The notes beneath the pieces are model-generated. The model saw only the letters and a program-made list of their open reading frames with translations, searched no databases and was not told the DNA's origin. The translations under genes and the position numbers were made by a program. From Acidimicrobiales bacterium (GTDB lineage: Bacteria > Actinomycetota > Acidimicrobiia > Acidimicrobiales > SHLQ01), in the NCBI GenBank assembly GCA_020629375.1, contig JAHDDK010000046.1, positions 1-32,175 of the forward strand: a stretch of 32,175 nucleotides of DNA, in the 5' to 3' direction. Shown here piece after piece: positions 7,089 through 14,484 of the stretch. Numbering within the stretch: the stretch's first letter is position 1; each line of letters starts with the position of its first letter.

Positions 7089-8756
7089 GTGAGATTTCTC
7101 CGCCCCTTGCTGATCGTTTCGATCATTTCCGCGTTCGCTGCTGTGCCTGTTGCGACCCAGAATGCTGGTGCCGCGGAGATCGATGTCTGCACGGCAGTCC
7201 AGTCCGGTAACAACGTTCAGCTTCGGTGGAACGACGACGGCGGAGATCACGTGGTCCGTCGCAACGGCGACTGGCTCACGTCGCTTGGCCAAGATGTACG
7301 AGTCTTCGTCGACCGGTCGGCACCCGCCGGTGCCTCCTACGTGATTCGGACCTGGGTCGGCGACACCTATCGTGATCGGACGTGCTCGACCGGCGTCGTC
7401 GAATGCTCCCTGACCCGATCCGCCGGAGCCCTCCGACTCGAGTGGGTCGATGACGGCGGGGAACACGTGGTCCGTCGCAATGGCGAATGGCTCGCGTCGC
7501 CCGGCTCCGGAACCGGACTGTACATCGACGCCGATCCGGATCTCCGGGCCACCTACGTCGTTCGGAGTTGGGCAGGAGCCTCCTATACGGACCGGCCGTG
7601 CGCGGCAGGTGTTGTCGAGTGTCGGGCGACGATGGTCGATGGCGGGCTGGATCTTCGCTGGGTCGACAGCGGAGGTGTCCACGTCGTTCGACGCATGGAT
7701 CAGTGGGTCGCAACACCGGGACCCGATACGGCAACACATCTCGTGGTCGATCCCGCCTCGACCGGCGGTTACGCCATCCGTACGTGGATCGGCGACACAC
7801 CGGTCGACCGGCCCTGCTCGGGTGATGTCGAGGACGCAGTCGTCATTCACGTCAGCCTCGACGGGTTGCGATCGGATCACGTGTCGCTGATGCCGAACCT
7901 GCAGAACATGCGAGACCGCGGTGCGTCGACACTCAACGCCCGGACCGATCCCGCCTTCACCAAGACGTTGCCCAATCACTCGGCGCAGTTCACGGGTCGG
8001 CCGGTGGGCGGCGCAGGTGGGCACGGCGTCGACTACAACAACGACCTCGGGTTCACGATCCATGACGAGGCCGGCGAATACGTCTCGTCGGTGTTCGACG
8101 TTGTCCACGACCGAGGTGGCTCCACCGTCGTGTTCGCCGGAAAGTCCAAGTTCGACATGATCGACCGATCGTGGAACGCCACCAACGGTGGCTCGGACAC
8201 GGTCGGTGCCGACGATGGACGCGACAAGATCGATGTCTTCGAACGGATGGACCCCTTCGCCGCAGTCGGTCCCTTCGTCGATGCGCTCGAGGATGCCGAT
8301 GGCCCGACGTTTGCCTTCTACCACGTCCGTACTCCAGACGAGATCGGACACCTCCACGGCTGGGCCACGCCGGAGTACCGCGACGCCGTCCAACGGTCCG
8401 ACGCCCTCTTGGGAGACCTTGTCGCTGCGGTCGAAGCCGCCGGGATCGACAACGTGTCGTGGATCATCACGTCCGATCACGGAGGGCCGACCGGTGGGTT
8501 CCTACACGACATCGCCCACCTTGAATCGAACTACACCATCCCGTTCGTGGTGGCCGGGCCCCAGGTCGCTGCCGGCGCCGATCTGTACGCGCTGAACAGC
8601 GGACGACGCATCGATCCGGGATCGGCTCAGCTCCCGACGACCGGTACGCAGCCGATCCGTGGACACGAGACCGCGAACCTCGCGCTCGAACTTCTCGGCC
8701 TTCCTCCCGTCCCGGGATCGACGTTCAACGCGGGCCAGGATCTACGCGTTCGGTAG
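7089..8756 (+). CDS. Exported alkaline-phosphatase-superfamily protein with three 72-residue repeats
   Basis: 555 residues from GTG 7089, with GGAG (7077-7080) 8 nt upstream. A signal peptide covers about 1-29 (ending GAA). Residues 34-243 are three tandem modules with exact 72-residue periodicity: cysteines at 34/99, 106/171 and 178/243, each module having 'W-x-D-x-G-G-x-H-V-V-R-R' and ending 'DRTC' or 'DRPC'. The catalytic domain (about 250-545) is of the type I phosphodiesterase/nucleotide pyrophosphatase class: D258 ('SLDGLRSDH'), nucleophile T291 or T293 ('FTKTLPNH'), D417 and H421 ('DEIGHLHG'), D463-H464 ('SDHGG') and H526 ('RGHET'). It probably hydrolyses phosphodi- or monoesters outside the cell; the substrate is unknown. 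Confidence 0.88.
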   Translation: MRFLRPLLIVSIISAFAAVPVATQNAGAAEIDVCTAVQSGNNVQLRWNDDGGDHVVRRNGDWLTSLGQDVRVFVDRSAPAGASYVIRTWVGDTYRDRTCSTGVVECSLTRSAGALRLEWVDDGGEHVVRRNGEWLASPGSGTGLYIDADPDLRATYVVRSWAGASYTDRPCAAGVVECRATMVDGGLDLRWVDSGGVHVVRRMDQWVATPGPDTATHLVVDPASTGGYAIRTWIGDTPVDRPCSGDVEDAVVIHVSLDGLRSDHVSLMPNLQNMRDRGASTLNARTDPAFTKTLPNHSAQFTGRPVGGAGGHGVDYNNDLGFTIHDEAGEYVSSVFDVVHDRGGSTVVFAGKSKFDMIDRSWNATNGGSDTVGADDGRDKIDVFERMDPFAAVGPFVDALEDADGPTFAFYHVRTPDEIGHLHGWATPEYRDAVQRSDALLGDLVAAVEAAGIDNVSWIITSDHGGPTGGFLHDIAHLESNYTIPFVVAGPQVAAGADLYALNSGRRIDPGSAQLPTTGTQPIRGHETANLALELLGLPPVPGSTFNAGQDLRVR

Positions 8757-8759
8757 GGT
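8754..8759 (+). promoter_or_regulatory. Leaderless -10 candidate (TAGGGT) for xylB
   Basis: TAGGGT fits the actinobacterial TAnnnT -10 and ends 7 nt before the GTG start, so transcription would begin at the start codon. It includes the upstream gene's TAG stop. Confidence 0.45.
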
Positions 8760-8766
8760 CGGCGTC

Positions 8767-10221
8767 GTGCTTGTCATCGGTATTGACTCCTCGACCCAGT
8801 CCACCAAAGCCCAGCTCATCGACACGGACACCGGCGCCGTGGTTGCGTCCGGTTCGGCGCCGCACCCATCGACCACTCCGCCTGTTTCGGAGCAGGATCC
8901 CGAAGCGTGGTGGAGCGCTCTCGTATCGGCGGTGACGGCGCTCGGCCCGCGCCGTGGTGACGCGGTGGCGATGTCGGTGGCCGGACAGCAGCACGGACTC
9001 GTGCTCGTCGACGGCGACGGCATGGTCATCAGACCAGCGAAGCTCTGGAACGACACGACCTCGGCCGATCAGGCCACCGCTCTCGTCGACCGGCTCAGTG
9101 GATCGTGGTGGGCTGATCGAGTCGGCGTCGTCCCGGTGGCCGCCGTCACGATCTCCAAGCTCGCCTGGGTAGCGGAGAACGAACCACACGCCATCGAACG
9201 GGCGTCGATGGTGATGCTGCCCCATGACTGGCTTACGTGGCGGTTGACCGGCGAGCACGTGACCGACCGTGGCGACGCCAGCGGCTCGGGCTGGTTCGAC
9301 GCGAGCGGCGCCACCTCCGCGACATCGATGTTCGAGGCGGCCGGCCTCCCCGCCGACCTCGGCGACCGAGTTCCGCACGTACTCGATCCCGATCAGGCGG
9401 CGGGTACGATCCGCGCCGATGCTGCCGACACACTCGGGCTCCGGCCAGAGCTCATCGTCGGTCCCGGGACCGGAGACAACATGGCCGCAGCTCTCGGTCT
9501 CGGTCTCGCCTCCGGCGATGCGGTGATGTCGCTCGGGACGTCGGGCACCGTCTACCAGCGAACCCATCGACGTGCCGCCGACCCCAGCGGTGCCGTCGCC
9601 GGTTTTTGCGACGCGACCGGCGAGTATCTTCCGCTCGTCTGCACACTCAATGCCACCAAAGTCACCGACACCGTGGCCCGATGGCTCGGGACTGATGCAG
9701 CCGGACTCGCTGAGCTGGCACTCACTGCCGGTGGAGCCCCGATCGAGCCGGTGCTCGTGCCCTACTTCGACGGCGAGCGAACGCCGAATCGGCCGGACGC
9801 TCGTGGCCTCATCGTTGGTTTGTCGACAGCCACCGAACCCAGCCATCTCGCACGCGCCGCACACGATGGTGTGATCTGCGGCTTGCTGGATGGGCTCGAC
9901 GCACTCGGTGGTTCGACCGGTCGGCTGCTCCTGGTCGGCGGCGGTTCGCGCTCGGCCGCCTATCGACGGCGATTGGCCGACATCGCAGGCCGAACCGTGA
10001 CCACTCCCGACGCCGACGAGGCTGTCGCGGTCGGAGCCGCAGCCCAAGCGGCCGTCGTCGCCTCGCCCGGAACCGCGTTCGACGACATCGCCTCGGCGTG
10101 GTCACTCGGTGCCGGGGACGAGATCGAACCCGATGAGACCGTCGACGGCGACACCGTTCGTGCTCGATACCGAGAGGCGTCGGCCTTCGACGACGGCCTG
10201 TGCCGTCCGCTCAGCCGCTGA
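8767..10221 (+). CDS. xylB: Xylulokinase (FGGY carbohydrate kinase)
   Basis: 484 residues from GTG 8767. The phosphate-binding loop 'IDSSTQSTK' (6-14), the substrate motif 'VAGQQHG' (71-77), the catalytic aspartate D237 in 'GPGTGDNMA', 'SLGTSGTVY', and the C-terminal ATP loop 'LLLVGGGSRSAAYRR' all match FGGY kinases of the D-xylulokinase type. It phosphorylates D-xylulose to enter the pentose phosphate pathway; related pentitols are possible substrates. No xylose isomerase or sugar transporter is adjacent. The gene starts 10 bp after the phosphatase and its end overlaps the convergent sigma-factor gene by 11 bp. Confidence 0.9.
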   Translation: MLVIGIDSSTQSTKAQLIDTDTGAVVASGSAPHPSTTPPVSEQDPEAWWSALVSAVTALGPRRGDAVAMSVAGQQHGLVLVDGDGMVIRPAKLWNDTTSADQATALVDRLSGSWWADRVGVVPVAAVTISKLAWVAENEPHAIERASMVMLPHDWLTWRLTGEHVTDRGDASGSGWFDASGATSATSMFEAAGLPADLGDRVPHVLDPDQAAGTIRADAADTLGLRPELIVGPGTGDNMAAALGLGLASGDAVMSLGTSGTVYQRTHRRAADPSGAVAGFCDATGEYLPLVCTLNATKVTDTVARWLGTDAAGLAELALTAGGAPIEPVLVPYFDGERTPNRPDARGLIVGLSTATEPSHLARAAHDGVICGLLDGLDALGGSTGRLLLVGGGSRSAAYRRRLADIAGRTVTTPDADEAVAVGAAAQAAVVASPGTAFDDIASAWSLGAGDEIEPDETVDGDTVRARYREASAFDDGLCRPLSR

Positions 10222-11431
10222 TCTCGTCGAGCCGTCGTTGAATCTCGCGACGTTCGGCAAGGTTGTTCGTCCTGGACAGGGCGTTGCCGAAGTGCTCCCG
10301 AGCCGACTCGAACTGGCCGAGGCGTTCGGCGAGGTCCCCTCGTGCCAGATGCAGAAAGTGCCAATCATCGGCGTCGAGGATTCCCTCGATCTCCTCGAGC
10401 GCGGCCGCCGGTCCATGCAACTCGGCGAGCGCGATCGCACGATTGACCTGCACGAACGGCGATTGCGACCGTTGCAGAAGCGCGTCGTACAGGGTGACGA
10501 TCTGTTGCCAATCCGTCTCGGCAAAGCTCGGCGCGGTCGAATGCAGCTGAGAGATCGCCGCCTGGATCTGATAGGGCCCGGGTCGCCCGGCTTTGAGCGC
10601 GGCCATGAGATCAAACGACACCCGGTCGATGGTCTTGCGGTCCCAACGCGCTCGGTCAGCGTGCTTGAGGTTGACGAGTGACCCGTCATCGGCGACCCGA
10701 GTTGTTCGTCGTGCATGCGTTGTTTCGAGCAGGGCCAACAGACCTCGACACTCGGGGTTTGTCGGCAGCAGTCGCACGAGTTCGCGCGCCAACCGGATCG
10801 CGTCCTCGGCCAGATCGACGCGGTAGATCGACGACCCACCCGGCGAATGATGACCAGTCGTGAACGCAACGTTGATCACGGCGAGGACAGGAGGGAGCCG
10901 CAGCGACAGTTCGTCATCGCAGGGCACGCGGAAGGCGATGCCAGCGTCGGTGATCTTGCGCTTCGCACGGGAGATTCGCTGACCCATCGTCGGTTCGGCG
11001 ACGAGAAACGCTCGGGCGATCTCCGGCGTCGTGAGGCCGCACAGGGTCCGCAGGGCGAGCGCCACCCGAGACTCCGCGGGAAGACTCGGGTGGCAGCACA
11101 TGAAGATCATCGCGAGCTCGTCGTCCCGAATCGCCCGGTCGGTCGGCGGTTCGGGTTCGTCATCCAGCTCGCGAAAGGCCTGCTCCTCTTTGTCAGTGCG
11201 CCGAGACTCCCGTCGCAATGTGTCGAGCGCCCGGCGGCGTGCCACCGTCGTCAGCCAGGCACCCGGCCGATCGGGCACGCCGTGGACTGGCCAGTGGTGC
11301 AACGCGTCGATCACCGCCTCGCTCAGCGCGTCCTCGGCGCGTCCGAAGTCCTTTGTCACCCGGTAGAGCGACGCAACCACCCGCCGACCCTCGACGCGGA
11401 GGAGCTCGTCGAGGGCGGCGTCGGGGGTCAT
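10211..11431 (-). CDS. ECF sigma factor, ECF42-like, with C-terminal TPR-type extension
   Basis: 406 residues from ATG 11431, which overlaps the stop of the upstream YCII gene (ATGA). Sigma region 2 covers about 5-80 ('LYRVTKDFGRAEDALSEAV', 'RPGAWLTTVARRRALDTLRR'), region 4 about 120-170 ('LCGLTTPEIARAFLVAEPTMGQRISRAKRKI'-type helix-turn-helix, split here by position). A long C-terminal part (about 180-406) with 'DGSLVNLKHADRARWD', 'GPYQIQAAISQLHS' and helical repeats 'VQVNRAIALAELHGP' is the DUF6596/TPR-like domain found in ECF42 sigma factors. No anti-sigma factor is adjacent; the partner is a DGPF/YCII protein, the known context of ECF42. The extension is thought to be needed for activity. 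Signal unknown. Confidence 0.9.
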   Translation of the reverse strand: MTPDAALDELLRVEGRRVVASLYRVTKDFGRAEDALSEAVIDALHHWPVHGVPDRPGAWLTTVARRRALDTLRRESRRTDKEEQAFRELDDEPEPPTDRAIRDDELAMIFMCCHPSLPAESRVALALRTLCGLTTPEIARAFLVAEPTMGQRISRAKRKITDAGIAFRVPCDDELSLRLPPVLAVINVAFTTGHHSPGGSSIYRVDLAEDAIRLARELVRLLPTNPECRGLLALLETTHARRTTRVADDGSLVNLKHADRARWDRKTIDRVSFDLMAALKAGRPGPYQIQAAISQLHSTAPSFAETDWQQIVTLYDALLQRSQSPFVQVNRAIALAELHGPAAALEEIEGILDADDWHFLHLARGDLAERLGQFESAREHFGNALSRTNNLAERREIQRRLDEISG

Positions 11432-11787
11432 GGCATTTCCATACATGGACGGATCTCGACCCGTCCGCCATCCCACGCGCACGGGATGTTCTTGGCAATG
11501 TCGATCGCGGCGTCGAGATCGGATGCGTCGATCAAGAAGAACCCTCCCAAGAACTCCTTCGTTTCGGCATAGGGGCCATCGGTCATCACGACCTCGCCTC
11601 CGAGACCATCTTCGAGATGAAACGTCGTCGAAAGCTCGTCGTTCATCAGCGCGGCGCCCCCGGAGATCGCCTCGTCCGCCGTCGACGAGAAGTTCATGTA
11701 TCCGGCCATGTACTCGGCGAAGCTCGGCGCAGACGGGTCTCGAGGTTTGTCTCGACCTTCCCAGAGAAGAGCGGCATATGTCGGCAT
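11428..11787 (-). CDS. YCII/DGPF-family protein, ECF42 partner
   Basis: 119 residues with a GAAAGGA ribosome site just upstream of ATG 11787. 'TDGPYAETKEFLGGFFLIDASDLDAAIDIA' is the YCII-related motif (DGPF family, here DGPY), and 'MPTYAALLWEGRD' is the usual first strand. These small dimeric alpha-beta proteins are almost always encoded beside ECF42 sigma factors and are often their targets; their activity is not established. The stop overlaps the sigma-factor start, so the two proteins are made together. Confidence 0.9.
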   Translation of the reverse strand: MPTYAALLWEGRDKPRDPSAPSFAEYMAGYMNFSSTADEAISGGAALMNDELSTTFHLEDGLGGEVVMTDGPYAETKEFLGGFFLIDASDLDAAIDIAKNIPCAWDGGRVEIRPCMEMP

Positions 11788-11823
11788 GTCAGCGTCCTTT
11801 CGTGCTGTGGTGTCACGACCACG

Positions 11824-11849
11824 TCGATCGGATCTCTACGATTTCGACA
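11824..11849 (-). promoter_or_regulatory. ECF42-type promoter candidate for the YCII-sigma operon
   Basis: On the minus strand TGTCGA (11849-11844) is followed after 17 nt by CGA (11826-11824). As I recall it, the motif reported for ECF42 in Streptomyces venezuelae is TGTCGA at -35 and CGA(T/C) at -10. The -10 element ends 36 nt before the YCII start codon, a suitable distance. This suggests positive autoregulation. Confidence 0.6.
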
Positions 11850-11893
11850 GTATTCACGACGATTCTGCGAGAAACGCGAGAAAGAGCCGCACG

Positions 11894-12703
11894 GTGAGCG
11901 ACAACGTGACGATCGACGACATCGGCCGGACCCGTGTGGTCACGATCGAGCGACCCGAGGTCCGCAACGCCGTCGACCGACCGACCGCCGAGGCGCTCTA
12001 CGAGGCGTTCGTCGCATTCGACGTGGACGACACGGTGGATGTGGCCATCCTCACCGGACGGGGTGGAGCCTTTTGCGCAGGCGCCGACCTGCGGGGCATC
12101 GCCGACGGCCGCGGCAACCGGATCGAGCAGCGATCCGCCGCCGAAATCGGCGGATCGATCGGGCCCATGGGGCCGACGAGACTCGACATGTCCAAGCCCG
12201 TGATCGCCGCCGTCGAAGGACACGCTGTCGCCGGCGGTCTCGAGCTGGCGATCTGGTGTGATCTTCGTGTGGTCGCCGACGACGCGATCTTCGGCGTCTA
12301 CTGCCGCCGCTGGGGGGTGCCACTCGTCGATGGCGGAACGGTCCGCTTGCCGCGCCTGATCGGGCATGGCGTCGCCATGGATCTCATACTCACCGGCCGA
12401 TCCGTCGATGCGAACGAGGCCCTTCGTATCGGGCTCGCCACGCGGGTTGTGCCAAGTGGCTCAGCGCTCGATGACGCGCTGACTCTCGCCAACGAGATCG
12501 CTACATTTCCACAACGGTGTGTCCAGTCCGACCGTCGATCAGCCATCGATTCGTGGTCGCTGCCACACGAGGCGGCGATGGCCCATGAGGTCGAGCTCGG
12601 GTTGATCACCGTGAATTCGGGTGAGACCGAGGCGGGAGCAACCCGCTTTCGTGACGGCGAGGGGCGCCACGGAACCGGCGTTGGCGGGTCGTTCGGCCCA
12701 TAA
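11894..12703 (+). CDS. Crotonase (enoyl-CoA hydratase/isomerase family)
   Basis: 269 residues from GTG 11894, divergent from the YCII gene. Oxyanion-hole and fold motifs are clear: 'AILTGRGGAFCAGADLRG' and 'AVEGHAVAGGLELAIWCDLRVV'. By alignment with rat enoyl-CoA hydratase, the first catalytic glutamate (E144) is kept in 'GGLE'. The second (E164) falls on the cysteine of 'FGVYCRRWG'; the nearby 'VPLVDGGT' offers an aspartate. The protein may therefore catalyse isomerisation, hydrolysis or another acyl-CoA reaction rather than classic hydration. It has no operon partner in beta-oxidation here. Confidence 0.87.
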   Translation: MSDNVTIDDIGRTRVVTIERPEVRNAVDRPTAEALYEAFVAFDVDDTVDVAILTGRGGAFCAGADLRGIADGRGNRIEQRSAAEIGGSIGPMGPTRLDMSKPVIAAVEGHAVAGGLELAIWCDLRVVADDAIFGVYCRRWGVPLVDGGTVRLPRLIGHGVAMDLILTGRSVDANEALRIGLATRVVPSGSALDDALTLANEIATFPQRCVQSDRRSAIDSWSLPHEAAMAHEVELGLITVNSGETEAGATRFRDGEGRHGTGVGGSFGP

Positions 12704-12784
12704 CAGAACTCCTCGATCGCACCGACTGACTAACCACAGTCCGAGTGACGCAAATGCGCTGGTCGGGTGGGGAGGTCCAGGTTC

Positions 12785-14107
12785 ATGGTCGATTTCAGCG
12801 ATCCGAGCATCATCGTCGACAACGTCTTCATCGTGATGTGTGCGGTCTTCGTGATCTTCATGCAGGCCGGTTTCGCCATGGTCGAGGCGGGCCTCACCCG
12901 CGCGAAGAACGCCGCGCACATGATGCTCAAGAACCTGCTCGACTTCGTCGTGGGTGCCACCGGCTTTGCCCTCATCGGTTACCACATCGCCTTCAGCGGC
13001 GCCGCATACCTCGGGTACTCGTGGTTGTGGGATGCACCCAACACTCCGGCTCCCGTCGCCGACAACCTGCTCCTGCCGGTCCACTTCCTCTTCCAGATGG
13101 CCTTCGCCGCCGCCACCGCCACGATCGTGTCCGGAGCCGTCGCCGAGCGGGTGCAGTTCAAGGCGTATTTTGTCTACTCGGCGATCCTCTCTGCCTTCAT
13201 TTATCCCGTCGTCGTGAGCTGGGTATGGGGCGGCAACGGCTGGCTCGCCAATCTTGGATTCGTCGACCTCGCTGGCTCGGCGGTCGTCCACACCGTTGGT
13301 GGGACGGCAGCGCTCGTCGGCGCTGCCGTGCTCGGCCCCCGGATCGGCCGCTACGACGAAGATGGCAACGGCCAGCCGATCCCGGGCCACAACGTGCCCC
13401 TCGCCGTGCTCGGCGTGTTCATCCTCTTGATCTGCTGGTTCTCGTTCAACGCCGGATCGCTGCTCGGGGCCTCGGTTCAGATCGGATCGGTCGCCGCGGC
13501 GACAGCCATGGGTGCCGCATTCGGCGGTCTCGGCGGCCTCGTCGCTACCTGGATCACGATCAAGACTCCCGACGTGACCCTCATCGGCAACGGTCTCCTC
13601 GGCGGCTTGGTTGCCGTCACCGCCGGCGCACTCAACATCTCCACCCTCTCGGCAATGGTCGTTGGACTCATCGGCGGCGTAATCGCCACCCAAGGCGTGC
13701 TCCTCCTCGACAAGGTCCGGATCGATGACCCTGTCGGTGCGATCCCCGTGCACCTCTTCTGTGGTGTCTGGGGAACCCTCGCCGTCGGCATCTTCGCCGA
13801 CCCCGACGCGCTCGTCGACGGCAACGGCCCCGCTGGGCTGCTGTATGGCGGCGGCGAGCTCTTCGTCGATCAGCTGGTCGGTGTGCTGACGATCGTTGGC
13901 TTCGTCACCTTCGCATCGCTGGGATTCTTCCTCGTACTGCGTGAGCTCGGATGGTTGCGAGTCAGTGTCGAGCACGAGATGGTCGGTCTCGACCTTGTCG
14001 AACACGCCATGCCGGCGTACAACGACGACTTCGTCGACTACAGCGAGACCTATATCGAGGACGAAGAATCCGACGACATCTGGTACGAGCACGACCAGGC
14101 TGCGTGA
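12785..14107 (+). CDS. amt: Ammonium transporter
   Basis: 440 residues from ATG 12785, with GGAGGT at 12771-12776. It reads as an eleven-helix Amt/MEP/Rh channel: the twin pore histidines are H169 ('DLAGSAVVHTVGG') and H323 ('IPVHLFCGVWG'), and D161 is the conserved structural and recruitment aspartate. 'FMQAGFAMVEAGLTRAKN' is the usual first helix. The C-terminal tail is unusually acidic ('EDEESDDIWYEHD') and may carry a specific regulatory contact. No glnK/PII gene is adjacent, unlike most amt operons; a SHOCT protein and a conservon follow instead. Confidence 0.95.
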   Translation: MVDFSDPSIIVDNVFIVMCAVFVIFMQAGFAMVEAGLTRAKNAAHMMLKNLLDFVVGATGFALIGYHIAFSGAAYLGYSWLWDAPNTPAPVADNLLLPVHFLFQMAFAAATATIVSGAVAERVQFKAYFVYSAILSAFIYPVVVSWVWGGNGWLANLGFVDLAGSAVVHTVGGTAALVGAAVLGPRIGRYDEDGNGQPIPGHNVPLAVLGVFILLICWFSFNAGSLLGASVQIGSVAAATAMGAAFGGLGGLVATWITIKTPDVTLIGNGLLGGLVAVTAGALNISTLSAMVVGLIGGVIATQGVLLLDKVRIDDPVGAIPVHLFCGVWGTLAVGIFADPDALVDGNGPAGLLYGGGELFVDQLVGVLTIVGFVTFASLGFFLVLRELGWLRVSVEHEMVGLDLVEHAMPAYNDDFVDYSETYIEDEESDDIWYEHDQAA

Positions 14108-14148
14108 GCGGCACCACAGACGGACCAGGCGAGACCGAAGGAGCAGAC

Positions 14149-14460
14149 ATGGCACGGGACAGACGAGCCGAAGATCTCGACCTGCTCCGACGGGCGGTCG
14201 AAGCCGAACGCAAGGACAAGAAGAAGCAGCCCAAGGCCGACAAGGGCACGCTCATGTACCGAGGCCAACCCGTGGCCGGACGTGGCGGGGGCCGGGCGCC
14301 TGGCGCCCCGTCTGGCGCGCCAAAGGCAACGTCGTCTGGTGCCGGGGGGTCCGACGAGGTGCGCGATGCACTCCAGCAGCTGACAAAGCTCTACCAAGAC
14401 GGTCTGATCACGACCAACGAATACGACGCGAAGCGCGCCGAGATCTTGTCTCGACTCTGA
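14149..14460 (+). CDS. SHOCT-domain small protein
   Basis: 103 residues from ATG 14149, chosen because GAAGGAG (14137-14143) sits in front of it; an in-frame GTG at 14104 overlapping the amt stop would add 15. The N-terminal half is charged and lysine-rich ('ERKDKKKQPKADKG'), followed by a Gly/Ala/Pro linker. The C-terminal 30 residues, 'LQQLTKLYQDGLITTNEYDAKRAEIL', form a SHOCT motif, a short helical hairpin found at the ends of many bacterial proteins and thought to mediate oligomerisation. Function is unknown; it lies between amt and cvnA in the same direction. Confidence 0.8.
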   Translation: MARDRRAEDLDLLRRAVEAERKDKKKQPKADKGTLMYRGQPVAGRGGGRAPGAPSGAPKATSSGAGGSDEVRDALQQLTKLYQDGLITTNEYDAKRAEILSRL

Positions 14461-14484
14461 TCGCACAGACATCCGGGGAATCCC

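Noticed and set aside
7071..8480. Antisense open frame of 469 codons opposite the phosphatase
   Set aside because: Shadow of a gene with clear catalytic motifs; no recognisable domain of its own.
14104..14148. GTG start for the SHOCT protein overlapping the amt stop
   Set aside because: Possible, but GAAGGAG at 14137-14143 favours ATG 14149, and the extra 15 residues show no conserved character.
12539..14155. Antisense open frame of 538 codons opposite amt
   Set aside because: Charged, histidine-rich translation without any domain; the sense strand is an intact ammonium transporter.
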